64,000 nucleotides of DNA from Candidatus Mediterraneibacter intestinipullorum. GTDB lineage: Bacteria > Bacillota > Clostridia > Lachnospirales > Lachnospiraceae. The notes under the pieces are model-generated. The model saw nothing but the letters and a program-made list of their open reading frames with translations. It searched no databases and had not been told where the DNA came from. The DNA lies in the NCBI GenBank assembly GCA_019118665.1, contig DWYM01000019.1, forward strand, positions 18,869 through 82,868. Direction: 5' to 3'. How positions within the stretch are numbered: position 1 is the first letter of the stretch; the number at the start of each line of letters is the position of its first letter. Below are positions 1-7,465 of the stretch, piece after piece. Made by a program: the position numbers and the translations under genes.

Positions 1-2
1 AG

Positions 3-386
3 GACGACGCAGGACTGGTGAAGAAATACGCCATGGTAAACGTTCAGAAATACCAGATCGTGGCGATCGGGGATACAGTGAGTGAATGCGAGGAGAACTA
101 TACGACGCTGATGTATGAGAATGGGATCAAGCAGACGCCTGAGGACACAAGGGATGTAAAGAGCCTGACCGCGAGGATCACAAAGATCGCCCAGGGCGTT
201 GTGGACGGAAACTCCCATTATTATATCATGCTGGAGGGCTCGGATGGGATCTTCGACATACCGGTCGTGGATTTTATCGATATTATCCGATATAACGTTG
301 GAGATGAGGTCACTGTCGAATATAAGGAGGGAGACCGGAGCAATACAGTGCTGTCCCTGAACGGAGCCGGGAAAGCATCGGAATGA
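3..386 (+). CDS. C-terminal part of an unrecognised protein (5' end outside window)
   Basis: The frame is open from the first bases, and the GTG at 18 lies inside the open frame with no ribosome site in front of it, so this is best read as the tail of a longer gene. About 127 residues are visible. The last 60 residues alternate short beta-type strands with acidic turns (IMLEGSDGIFDIPVVDF, then VGDEVTVEY), which looks like a small OB- or SH3-like beta domain. I do not recognise the family. A strong terminator follows at 443-490. Confidence 0.6.
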   Translation, partial: DDAGLVKKYAMVNVQKYQIVAIGDTVSECEENYTTLMYENGIKQTPEDTRDVKSLTARITKIAQGVVDGNSHYYIMLEGSDGIFDIPVVDFIDIIRYNVGDEVTVEYKEGDRSNTVLSLNGAGKASE

Positions 387-442
387 TGACCTGATCCCCA
401 TGATAATTGTTCCGAAAGCGCTCCGAAAGACATAAGAAAAAG

Positions 443-490
443 AGAGAGCCGCAGGATCATCGAAACGAATGATCCTGCGGGCTCTCTTTT
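443..490 (+). terminator. Rho-independent terminator
   Basis: An 18-bp stem with one bulged G (arms 443-460 and 469-487, loop of eight bases) is followed by a run of five T. It sits between the convergent genes ending at 386 (plus) and 531 (minus). An A-rich stretch on the other side could let it serve both strands. Confidence 0.9.
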
Positions 491-530
491 TATGTGCAAG
501 CCTATCTGTACAAGGTTTATTTTCCCCGGG

Positions 531-953
531 TCAGCATATGATATTGCAGTCATGGGAATCTATGCCGGGAATATCTTTTTTCTCCGCGCTTACGCTGAGA
601 TAGAAATCTATGTTGTTTTCAATAGAGATCCTGTTCAGTTTCTGAAGGAAAGCCGAGAGGCTTTCAAGAGTGATATTTGCCTGTTTTAATACGCTGTCGA
701 TAAAGATGGCTTCGATGTCATGATTGCCGGCTGCCATGCCGTAAAGAAAACCTACGAATTCTTCAAGAGTAAGGATATCTGGATAATCTGCCATACGGAT
801 CACACGGATATTGAAATCCACTGTGCATGTATCCTTAGGGCTTTTTTTGATTAATACTACATTTCCGTTGGATGTCTTGACCTTATCGTTTGCAAGGTCG
901 ATCATTTTCTGTGTTTTTCCGCTGCCTCTTGGGCCTGTCACTAAATTTACCAT
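531..953 (-). CDS. Small P-loop ATP-binding protein
   Basis: A 140-residue protein starting MVNLVTGPRGSGKTQKM. The Walker A motif GPRGSGKT lies at residues 7-14, and a hydrophobic stretch ending in acid (IEAIFID, around residue 80) may be Walker B. I chose the ATG at 953 because AAAGGAGAG precedes it at good spacing; a longer frame to 995 lacks such a site. Proteins like this are often labelled PilT-like or twitching-motility ATPases by remote similarity, but the fold is minimal and the true role is unknown. It is a single-gene unit with its own promoter at 1016-1044. Confidence 0.75.
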   Translation of the reverse strand: MVNLVTGPRGSGKTQKMIDLANDKVKTSNGNVVLIKKSPKDTCTVDFNIRVIRMADYPDILTLEEFVGFLYGMAAGNHDIEAIFIDSVLKQANITLESLSAFLQKLNRISIENNIDFYLSVSAEKKDIPGIDSHDCNIIC

Positions 954-1015
954 GGCGAATCTCTCCTTTATGTAAGTATTGTTTGAGACTTTCACCTCTC
1001 AAATATGTTAAACCC

Positions 1016-1044
1016 ATTATACACCATATTTATGTGTGGAACAA
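1016..1044 (-). promoter_or_regulatory. Promoter of the small P-loop gene
   Basis: On the minus strand, TTGTTC (1039-1044) and TATAAT (1016-1021) are separated by 17 bp, a good sigma-A match about 60 bp upstream of the start codon at 953. The rest of 1045-1245, between the divergent genes, is AT-rich and shows no clear plus-strand promoter. Confidence 0.75.
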
Positions 1045-1245
1045 CTAAAAAAATGATAAAAAATTAAAAATTTTTGAGCAATCTGCCCATAACAACCGTG
1101 GGACAGAGAAATACTGTATCTGAATAATGATTTTTAAACGAAAGGAAGTTAATGAGAAATGTTCTCAAAAACCCTATTGAAAAGAATTGGCGGATATGGT
1201 ACTATTTTAGCAATTGAAAATAATTCTCAAAAACCTGGAGGAATC

Positions 1246-1833
1246 ATGCCGGCAGAAGTATTGTCATATTTTCTGAAAAACAATGACCGCAGGATAAGGC
1301 TTGGATTTCAGATCGTCCTGCAGTGTGCGCCATTTTTAAAGGGGCTGAAAGTGTCCTGTGTCATATCAGTTGACGCCGCGCTCTATGGCGGGCTCGCTGA
1401 GCTGTTTGAGAATATGGACGTCTCATATCACAGGCTGTCCTGTTCGGATGGGAAATGCCTTGTCCTTTTTTACCGTCCCGAGGAGCTGGACAGATACCTG
1501 AAGCAGCCCGGAGTGAATGAACTGATCCGGGAGTATGGATACACGGATATGAGCGTGGACAGAATACTGAAACGCCTGTCCGAACGGATCGGGGATTTTT
1601 CCCGGAGAGGGATGGGATTTCCTCATGAGATCGGAGTTTTTCTCGGATATCCTCTGGATGATGTGAAAGGCTTTATCAAGAACGAAGGAAAAAAATATCT
1701 GATGATCGGATACTGGAAAGTATACAGCGATCTTGCGGGAGCGAGGATGGTCTTCAAGGAATACGACCGGGCAAAAGACTGCGCGGTCAATGAATTCCTG
1801 ACCGGAAAAAGTATCCGGGAAATTGCTATGTGA
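1246..1833 (+). CDS. DUF3793 family protein
   Basis: The protein matches the DUF3793 pattern: a CAPFLKGLKVS segment near the N-terminus and, near the C-terminus, the hallmark FPHEIGVFLGYPLDDVKGFI followed by a YWKVYSDLAGA block. The ATG at 1246 has GGAGGA just upstream (spacing about 4) and puts the conserved CAP motif at a usual distance from the start; the frame also permits an earlier ATG at 1159 (224 residues). The biochemical role of the family is unknown. The gene runs directly into a flavodoxin 22 bp downstream, a pairing that suggests an iron- or redox-linked job, which is inference. Confidence 0.85.
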   Translation: MPAEVLSYFLKNNDRRIRLGFQIVLQCAPFLKGLKVSCVISVDAALYGGLAELFENMDVSYHRLSCSDGKCLVLFYRPEELDRYLKQPGVNELIREYGYTDMSVDRILKRLSERIGDFSRRGMGFPHEIGVFLGYPLDDVKGFIKNEGKKYLMIGYWKVYSDLAGARMVFKEYDRAKDCAVNEFLTGKSIREIAM

Positions 1834-1855
1834 CCATAGAATGGAGGAGAAGAAG

Positions 1856-2287
1856 ATGAGCATATCAGTAGTATATTGGAGTGGAACAGGGAATACTCAG
1901 GCTATGGCGGAGGCCGTGGCGGAAGGCATAAAGGAGACAGGCGCGGACGCGAATTTGATCGAAGTGGGAAACGCGGACGCGGCGGCGCTGGCATCTGAGG
2001 ACGCGTTTGCGCTGGGCTGCCCATCCATGGGAGCGGAACAGCTCGAAGAATCGGAAATGGAGCCTTTTCTGGAGGAGCTTGAGCCTCTTGTCAGCGGAAA
2101 AAAGATCCTGCTGTTCGGGTCCTACGGATGGGGCGATGGAGAGTGGATGCGCGACTGGGCGGACCGTATGAAAAACGCGGGAGCCGTGCTTGTGCGAGAA
2201 GAAGGTGTGATCGCGAACGAGACGCCGGATGACGACGCTCTTTCAGAGTGCCGGGGAGCCGGGAAGGATCTGGCAGCAGGCGCCTGA
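1856..2287 (+). CDS. Flavodoxin
   Basis: A 143-residue short-chain flavodoxin, a cytoplasmic FMN-binding electron carrier. The phosphate-binding loop YWSGTGNTQAMAEAV sits at residues 6-20, and the flavin-stacking loops are seen at LGCPSMGAEQLEE and FGSYGWGDGEWM. The ATG at 1856 is preceded by TGGAGGAG, and length is normal for the family. It follows the DUF3793 gene and is probably cotranscribed with it. Flavodoxins commonly replace ferredoxin when iron is short; there is no direct sign of iron control at this gene, but a Fur-like box lies just downstream, in front of the ZIP transporter. Confidence 0.93.
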   Translation: MSISVVYWSGTGNTQAMAEAVAEGIKETGADANLIEVGNADAAALASEDAFALGCPSMGAEQLEESEMEPFLEELEPLVSGKKILLFGSYGWGDGEWMRDWADRMKNAGAVLVREEGVIANETPDDDALSECRGAGKDLAAGA

Positions 2288-2331
2288 GACGCGAAACTGT
2301 TCCGAAAAAATGTTCAGGAACAGCATAACTA

Positions 2332-2361
2332 TTGACAAATTCTCTCCGGGATGCATATGAT
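2332..2361 (+). promoter_or_regulatory. Promoter of the ZIP transporter
   Basis: TTGACA (2332-2337) and TATGAT (2356-2361) are separated by 18 bp. The -10 box is immediately followed by a Fur-like dyad at 2364-2382. Confidence 0.75.
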
Positions 2362-2363
2362 AG

Positions 2364-2382
2364 GATATCGATAAAAATTATC
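2364..2382 (+). promoter_or_regulatory. Fur/Zur-like operator
   Basis: GATATCGATAAAAATTATC matches the classical 19-bp Fur-family consensus GATAATGATAATCATTATC at 15 of 19 positions and contains the inverted repeat GATAA-N3-TTATC. It covers the expected transcription start just after the -10 box, a typical place for repression. Whether the metal sensor is Fur (iron) or Zur (zinc) cannot be told from sequence. Confidence 0.6.
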
Positions 2383-2413
2383 ACGACTTTGAATACAGCA
2401 ACGGAGGGAAAAC

Positions 2414-3196
2414 ATGAATCAGAACACAATGATAGGGATTCTCATACCATTTGCCGGGACTGTACTGGGCTCGGCAATGGTATTTTTTATGAAAAAAGAA
2501 ATGAACAGGGGACTGGAAAAGCTGCTGCTCGGGTTTGCTTCCGGCGTGATGATGGCGGCGTCAGTCTGGTCTCTTCTGATACCTGCCATTGATATGGCGG
2601 AGCAGGAGGGCGGGATCTCCTGGCTGCCCCCGGCGGCGGGCTTCCTTCTCGGGATGGGCTTCCTCCTCCTGCTGGATACGCTGACCCCGCATTTACATTA
2701 CACCGAAGACAAACCCGAAGGCGTTTCCGCGCATTTAAAAAAAACAACGATGCTTGTCCTTGCGGTGACCCTTCACAATATCCCCGAGGGAATGGCTGTG
2801 GGCGTGACCTTTGCCGGAGTTCTCGCCGATAATACGACGATGACCCTGGCAGGGGCGTTTGCCCTGTCCATTGGAATCGCGATCCAGAATTTCCCGGAGG
2901 GCGCGATCATTTCCATGCCGCTGAAAAGCCAGGGGCTGACAAAGAAAAGAGCCTTTGCGTATGGAGCGCTGTCCGGCATCGTGGAACCGATCGCGGCGCT
3001 TGTCACCATATTCCTGACAGCGCTTGTGGTGCCCCTGCTCCCATATCTGCTCTCCTTTGCGGCAGGAGCAATGATCTATGTGGTGGTGGAAGAACTGATC
3101 CCCGAGGCACAGGCAGGAGAGCATACGAATATCAGTACCGTGGGCGTGGCCGTTGGCTTTGTGCTCATGATGATACTGGATGTTGCCTTAGGGTAG
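2414..3196 (+). CDS. ZIP family divalent metal transporter
   Basis: A 260-residue integral membrane protein with about eight transmembrane segments. ZIP-family signatures are clear: TLHNIPEGMAVGV in TM4 and AIQNFPEGAIISMPL in TM5, with the paired H/N-P-E-G metal site, plus a His-containing cytoplasmic loop (LTPHLHYTEDKP). ZIP proteins of this type move zinc, iron or manganese into the cytoplasm. The ATG at 2414 follows GGAGGG. The gene stands alone with its own promoter and a Fur-like operator, which supports uptake under metal limitation. Confidence 0.93.
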   Translation: MNQNTMIGILIPFAGTVLGSAMVFFMKKEMNRGLEKLLLGFASGVMMAASVWSLLIPAIDMAEQEGGISWLPPAAGFLLGMGFLLLLDTLTPHLHYTEDKPEGVSAHLKKTTMLVLAVTLHNIPEGMAVGVTFAGVLADNTTMTLAGAFALSIGIAIQNFPEGAIISMPLKSQGLTKKRAFAYGALSGIVEPIAALVTIFLTALVVPLLPYLLSFAAGAMIYVVVEELIPEAQAGEHTNISTVGVAVGFVLMMILDVALG

Positions 3197-3198
3197 GA

Positions 3199-3645
3199 AA
3201 ATCTGAATTTGTCTGTCGAACTGCCTATACTTAAAACATCCGAAAACCGCTAGTTTTTTAAGACGTATTCGCGGCGGGTGGGGATGTGGCTCTGGCTCCG
3301 GTTCCGTAATCTGGGAAAGACATAAAAGGAATGGAATGTAGCTAAAAACAATTTCAAAGCGGACGATTCGCTAACGCTCAGGCATCCGCTTTGAAATTAA
3401 CGCCACATCCCATTCCTTTAAGACTTTCCGGCAGATTACTCCAAGTCACCGCCGCCACATCCCCACCCGCCGCGAAAAGCTCTTGAAATGGTCAGCGGTT
3501 TTCTGAACTCACCAGATCAGCAGTTCCCAGAAGAAAATTCAGGATTCTCAAAGTAAAACGCACGCGCTGAATATGTCTTCGACATATTGCTCCGGTGTTT
3601 TCGGACACTATGCTTAGGCAAAAGTTCCCCGGCAAATTCAGATTT
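3199..3645. repeat. Large imperfect palindrome with terminal inverted repeats (MITE-like element)
   Basis: The 447-bp gap between the convergent ZIP and DUF4097 genes is filled by inverted-repeat structure. The ends are a 13-bp terminal repeat, AAATCTGAATTTG at 3199-3211 and its exact complement at 3633-3645; similarity continues inward through GAAC and GCCTA blocks. Inside, a long hairpin is centred near 3373: 3350-3363 pairs with 3385-3398, 3270-3290 pairs perfectly over 21 bp with 3454-3474, and 3242-3251 pairs with 3494-3503. A separate small hairpin lies near 3571-3587. No plausible coding frame is present. Best read as a non-autonomous mobile element; a structured RNA is an alternative. 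Confidence 0.75.
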
Positions 3646-4654
3646 ACTTCTTGTGGATTTGGATATCTCCGGATTCTGCGGTAAACCGGATCTTTTTATT
3701 TCCTCCTGCATCTGCGGTATAGGACATCTCGCTCCCATCGCGTGAGATAAGCCTTCCCGGTGCATCGCCGGAGAAAGAGATTTCCCCATATTCCGTCAAA
3801 AGATCGAAGGAATAACTCTCGATATCATCTCCGAAAACGAAAGTAGTATCTCCATATTCGTTCACTCCGGTGATCGTCTCAAGACCGCTGGCCTCCAGAT
3901 AGAGGCCGCCGGACTCAACGGTCAGGTCTGCCGAGCGGACAGTGGTGTTTTCCAGAGTGGAATCACCGTAATTGTTCGTGAGGAGAAGCGTGTCTGTCAC
4001 AGTATCCTCAGCCTCGATGTTTCCGGAATCCGTCTCGATCTTCGCTTCAGTGAAGCGGCAGGCTCTCATGGCCAGATTGCCGTAATCCAGATAGATATCG
4101 GCAGCGCCGGCGGAGATGTTTTCCATATCCAGATCCCCGGATTCCAGGTTCAGAGTGAGGGTGTCTGAGGAAATGCTGCCCATGCTGATATTTCCATAGT
4201 CATTATAAATATCAACGTCAGAGAAGGCTGTGTCCTTCGGAATATACAGGCGGATCACAGGGCCGGAGCTCCATGAGAGATCAGAGCCTGTAAGAAAGAA
4301 ACCGGTGGCGATGACGCCGTTCTGTGTTAAGGTAAAGGTGTTGTCTGTAATGTTCCACTCGGGCTCGGCTCCGTTCCCTTTGAGCGTGTATTCCAGATAG
4401 CAGTACTCGTCATCTGACGGAACAAACTCAATATCCGCTTCGGATCCGATGTCGATCTTGATGCCGGAAAAGTCATCCAGCCTGGTTTTCTCCAGCCTGT
4501 AAGGCTCAGACCCGGAAGAGGAGGAGCGGATACCGTCCCGGGTGATCTGGATGCCGAACCAGCCCCCTGCCGCAACGCCGGCCGCGGCTGCGAGGATACC
4601 GGCGCCCATGAAGCAGGCGGATATGATGAGGATATTTCTAGTTGCTTTTTTCAT
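3644..4654 (-). CDS. DUF4097 family beta-strand repeat protein, membrane-anchored
   Basis: A 336-residue protein with one N-terminal membrane segment (residues 7-32, ISACFMGAGILAAAAG) followed by an extracytoplasmic region of repeated short beta strands carrying the ladder pattern SGDLDM, YGNLAM, SGNIEA, YGDSTL, typical of DUF4097 (a right-handed beta-solenoid). It is the last gene of padR-DUF1700-DUF4097 and overlaps the DUF1700 gene by 17 bp, so translation is probably coupled. Its stop codon lies within the outer repeat of the palindromic element. The family is linked to envelope stress modules, but the molecular role is unknown. Confidence 0.85.
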   Translation of the reverse strand: MKKATRNILIISACFMGAGILAAAAGVAAGGWFGIQITRDGIRSSSSGSEPYRLEKTRLDDFSGIKIDIGSEADIEFVPSDDEYCYLEYTLKGNGAEPEWNITDNTFTLTQNGVIATGFFLTGSDLSWSSGPVIRLYIPKDTAFSDVDIYNDYGNISMGSISSDTLTLNLESGDLDMENISAGAADIYLDYGNLAMRACRFTEAKIETDSGNIEAEDTVTDTLLLTNNYGDSTLENTTVRSADLTVESGGLYLEASGLETITGVNEYGDTTFVFGDDIESYSFDLLTEYGEISFSGDAPGRLISRDGSEMSYTADAGGNKKIRFTAESGDIQIHKK

Positions 4655-5234
4655 TTCTGCGGCCTCCTTTTGTTATTTTTCCAAGAGAAACAGATGCTTT
4701 TCTTATGAACCCCTTGAACAGGAGAATGGCGCCGTACACAAAGAGGATGCCGGCTCCTGTTGAGAAGAGTCCCAGCCCGATATTGCACAGCCCATCTCCA
4801 AGGGAGCGGAATAACAGGATGATTCCGCCGAAAAGGGACAGGATCCCGGACGCCGCCACTGCGATGGCGGTGATCACAACGCAGAAAAGGGCGATTCCCA
4901 CGCAGAGCAGAACGGCTCCGATGACAGCCAGTATACAGATGGCGACGGGAAGCGTGACCGGAGCTGAGCACACGGCAAGGACTGCGATCCACAGAGTGGA
5001 TAAGCCTCGTTTCATTGTCTTTGGCTTTTCTTTGATATTCTGGGCGGCAAGGTCCACAATGAGGGCTTTTGCCGCCTCATCCGGACTGCCCAGGTCCGAG
5101 ATCGCCTGCTGTTCGTTTTCCGGTCCTGCCTCTGCAAAATATTCTTCAAAATACTCGACCGCCCGGTCGTAGTCTTCCTTTGGAAGACGGCGCAGATTGT
5201 GCGCCAGTTTTTTCATGTATTCCGTCTTAGTCAT
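4638..5234 (-). CDS. DUF1700 membrane protein
   Basis: A 198-residue protein with the DUF1700 N-terminal block MTKTEYMKKLAHNLRRLPKEDYDRAVEYFEEYF (the helical, HAAS-like part), continuing ISDLGSPDEAAKALI, then four hydrophobic segments between about residues 80 and 180. It overlaps padR by 8 bp at its start and DUF4097 by 17 bp at its end. Proteins of this type are regularly encoded behind PadR regulators and are thought to work with them in envelope sensing; that role is inferred from context. Confidence 0.87.
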   Translation of the reverse strand: MTKTEYMKKLAHNLRRLPKEDYDRAVEYFEEYFAEAGPENEQQAISDLGSPDEAAKALIVDLAAQNIKEKPKTMKRGLSTLWIAVLAVCSAPVTLPVAICILAVIGAVLLCVGIALFCVVITAIAVAASGILSLFGGIILLFRSLGDGLCNIGLGLFSTGAGILFVYGAILLFKGFIRKASVSLGKITKGGRRNEKSN

Positions 5235-5547
5235 TTGAAACCCCTCCCTTTACAATGTCATCAATAATGAATTTGTAATCCTCCCATTCCTTCAGAAGCG
5301 CTGCCTGACGCTCTCTGCCTTCTGGAGTGATGCGGTAGTATTTTCTGTTGCGTCCCTGATACTGCTGATCGTAAGTTGCCACGAGATGATTTTCCTGAAG
5401 TCGTTTCAGGATCGGGTAGAGCGTGGAGTCCTTTGTGTTTGATGCCCGCTTGATGATCTGGCTGATCTGATAGCCATAGGCATCTGCCTCAGCGATGACA
5501 GACAGCACGAGGAAGTCCATCATAGGGGCATTGAGTGTGAACGCCAT
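5227..5547 (-). CDS. PadR family transcriptional regulator
   Basis: A 106-residue winged-helix regulator of the short PadR (PadR-s2) class: FLVLSVIAEADAYGYQISQIIK, then the recognition region SNTKDSTLYPILKRLQENHLV and the wing QQYQGRNRKYYRITPEGRE. It heads the padR-DUF1700-DUF4097 operon, and two inverted repeats immediately upstream (5563-5621) fit autoregulation. The ATG at 5547 has AAAGGA upstream. The ligand is unknown; related proteins respond to membrane-active drugs or phenolics. Confidence 0.92.
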   Translation of the reverse strand: MAFTLNAPMMDFLVLSVIAEADAYGYQISQIIKRASNTKDSTLYPILKRLQENHLVATYDQQYQGRNRKYYRITPEGRERQAALLKEWEDYKFIIDDIVKGGVSND

Positions 5548-5562
5548 AACCTCAGTCCTTTC

Positions 5563-5621
5563 TATATCTATTTTTTTGATATATGTTTTATTTTTATATA
5601 TTATATTTTATATAATATATA
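5563..5621. promoter_or_regulatory. Candidate PadR operators in an AT-rich divergent promoter region
   Basis: Two dyads lie just upstream of padR: TATATC-N9-GATATA at 5563-5583, and a perfect 12-bp inverted repeat with a 3-bp spacer at 5595-5621 (arms TATATATTATAT and ATATAATATATA). The second sits only 14 bp before the possible TTG start of the response regulator, so the regulator could affect both transcription directions. Confidence 0.6.
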
Positions 5622-5635
5622 ATGTCAATACCTAT

Positions 5636-6295
5636 TTGGCGATAATTATAGAGACTCAGACAGCCGGGACGCTGAAAGAGCATCTGGAAAAGTGGGATTA
5701 TAAAGTGCGGTGCGCGAAAGATTTCCGCAATATCACAGAAGAATTCGCAGGGTTTTCCCCGGAACTGGTGGTCATGGATATCCTTCTTCCTTTTTATAAC
5801 GGATATCACTGGTGTACTGAGATCCGCAAAATATCAAAGGTCCCCATCCTGTTTCTCTCGTCGGCGGGAGATAACATGAATATCGTGATGGCGATGAACA
5901 TGGGCGGTGATGATTTTATAGAAAAGCCCTTTGACCTGAACGTGCTGACAGCGAAGATACAGGCAATGCTCCGGCGCGCTTACTCCTTCCAGGGCAGGGT
6001 AAATCTGATCGAGCATGACGGAGTGATCCTGAATCTGAACGACACCTGTGTCAGTTTTGAGGGAAAGAAGCTGGAGCTCACCAAAAATGATTTCCGCATC
6101 ATGCAGGTGCTCATGGAAAACGCGGGGCGCATCGTGAAGAGGGACGAGCTGATGCAGAGACTGTGGGAGAGCGATGAATTCATTGACGATAATACTCTGA
6201 CCGTAAATGTGACCAGGCTCCGCCGGAAGCTGGAGGAGATCGGGATCAGGGATCTGATCAAGACAAAGAAAGGGAGCGGGTATCTGATCCAATGA
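5636..6295 (+). CDS. Bce-type OmpR family response regulator with a damaged N-terminus
   Basis: The C-terminal winged-helix DNA-binding domain (ELTKNDFRIMQVLMENAGRI to KGSGYLIQ) and most of the receiver domain are intact, with phosphoacceptor Asp in VVMDILLPFYNGYHW and Lys in FIEKPFD. Relatives begin with a strand followed by an acidic Asp-Asp pair before IAGTLKEHLEKW; here the text is IIIETQTAGTLKEH, two residues shorter and without the pair. There is no in-frame ATG near the expected start; TTG at 5636 is the best choice and has no ribosome site. The stop overlaps the kinase start (ATGA). This may be a decaying gene or a phosphorylation-independent form. Its presumed target site is at 7361-7374. 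Confidence 0.8.
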   Translation: MAIIIETQTAGTLKEHLEKWDYKVRCAKDFRNITEEFAGFSPELVVMDILLPFYNGYHWCTEIRKISKVPILFLSSAGDNMNIVMAMNMGGDDFIEKPFDLNVLTAKIQAMLRRAYSFQGRVNLIEHDGVILNLNDTCVSFEGKKLELTKNDFRIMQVLMENAGRIVKRDELMQRLWESDEFIDDNTLTVNVTRLRRKLEEIGIRDLIKTKKGSGYLIQ

Positions 6296-7302
6296 AACAT
6301 ATTATTTTTACCTACTTAAAAAAGAACCGGAAGCCAGCGGTCTTTTATCTCTTTTTCCTGACGCTTTTTTATCTTGTGCTGTATCTGTACGGTGTGCGTG
6401 CGGACGCGCTGTCCTATGCGGTGTTTTTATCCCTGGTCACTTTTCTTGTGCTTGGAGTCTGGGATCTGTGGCGTTATGTCGGAAAGGTGAAGTGCATGGA
6501 TGAAGCCCTCCGGAACATGCCCTATGAGCTGGGAGAACTGCCGGCGCCTCAGGACGTCCCGGAGGAGAAATACCAGGAGGAGATCAGGATCCTGGGAGAG
6601 CGCATCGTCAGACTGGAAAACGACGCCCGCATCAGCAGACAGGAGATGCTTGACTTCTACAGTCTGTGGGCGCACCAGATCAAGACGCCTCTTGCGGCGA
6701 TGAACCTTCTGCTCCAGTCCGCGGAAGCCGGTGAGGGGGACCGGGGCATGGAGGCGATGCGCATGGAGCTTTTTAAGACAGAGCAGTATGTGGACATGGT
6801 GCTTTCCTATCTGCGGGCGGAGGATATGTCGTCTGACCTCCTCCTGAAAAAGTATTCCCTGGATGAGATCGTGCGGCAGGCAGTGCGCAAGTATTCCCGG
6901 ATGTTCATCCTAAAAAAGATACGGCTGGAATACAAGCCCTGCGCAAAGCAGGTGCTGACCGATGAGAAGTGGCTGCTGTTCGTGCTGGAGCAGCTTCTCT
7001 CGAATGCGCTGAAATACACAGAGACAGGAGCGATCCGGATCCGTACGGAGCCCGGCAGTCCGGCCGTGCTATTGATCGAGGATACAGGGATCGGGATCCA
7101 GGCGGAGGATCTGCCCAGGGTGTTTGAGAAGGGCTTTACCGGGTATAACGGCAGGCAGGATAAGAAATCCACCGGCATCGGTCTGTACCTGTGCCGGATG
7201 ATCTGCGATAAGCTGAACCACACCATAACGATCGCGTCAGAGCCGGGCGGGGGGACTGTGGTACGGCTGGATCTTTCCAGGGAGGAGATGCTGCACGAAT
7301 AA
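6292..7302 (+). CDS. Bce-type intramembrane-sensing histidine kinase
   Basis: A 336-residue kinase with two closely spaced N-terminal membrane helices (about residues 16-33 and 40-58) and almost no extracellular loop, the layout of BceS-like kinases that sense through their ABC transporter. The H-box is WAHQIKTPLAAMN; the N-box is EQLLSNALKYTE; G-boxes are EDTGIGIQ and KSTGIGLYLCR. It overlaps the regulator gene by 4 bp. It should phosphorylate the adjacent regulator and thereby activate the downstream ABC transporter genes in response to cell-wall-active peptides. Confidence 0.92.
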   Translation: MKHIIFTYLKKNRKPAVFYLFFLTLFYLVLYLYGVRADALSYAVFLSLVTFLVLGVWDLWRYVGKVKCMDEALRNMPYELGELPAPQDVPEEKYQEEIRILGERIVRLENDARISRQEMLDFYSLWAHQIKTPLAAMNLLLQSAEAGEGDRGMEAMRMELFKTEQYVDMVLSYLRAEDMSSDLLLKKYSLDEIVRQAVRKYSRMFILKKIRLEYKPCAKQVLTDEKWLLFVLEQLLSNALKYTETGAIRIRTEPGSPAVLLIEDTGIGIQAEDLPRVFEKGFTGYNGRQDKKSTGIGLYLCRMICDKLNHTITIASEPGGGTVVRLDLSREEMLHE

Positions 7303-7360
7303 GGATGGATAAGGGTGTGGCGGAAAAATCCGTGAACGTATCAGAAAAAATCTGTTAACA

Positions 7361-7374
7361 TGACAGAAATGTAA
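7361..7374 (+). promoter_or_regulatory. BceR-type operator
   Basis: TGACAGAAATGTAA fits the published BceR-like inverted repeat TNACA-N4-TGTAA exactly. It lies between the kinase and the transporter genes, about 105 bp before the ATPase start, where Bce-type regulators activate their transporter promoters. Confidence 0.65.
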
Positions 7375-7392
7375 GGATAAGGGAGTGTTTGT

Positions 7393-7433
7393 AAGGCAGG
7401 CTTATGGAAGGCTGCCTTCTGTCTTTTTATAAT
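7393..7433 (+). promoter_or_regulatory. Hairpin with T-run next to a -10 box upstream of the Bce ABC transporter
   Basis: AAGGCAG (7393-7399) and CTGCCTT (7412-7418) form a 7-bp stem followed by CTGTCTTTTT, a weak terminator shape that could end the regulator-kinase transcript. The T-run merges with TATAAT (7428-7433), a good -10 box without a clear -35, as expected for an activator-dependent promoter controlled from 7361-7374. The rest of 7303-7465 shows no gene. Confidence 0.5.
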
Positions 7434-7465
7434 GGATGCATAAAAAGACAGGGAGGAGATAAAAG

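Noticed and set aside
221-553. 110-residue minus-strand frame over the first gene
   Set aside because: Lies on the opposite strand of a real coding frame and over a terminator; low-complexity composition and no ribosome site.
2297-2323. Stem CTGTTCC/GGAACAG after the flavodoxin as terminator
   Set aside because: Only 7 bp with a 13-base loop and no T-tract; not convincing.
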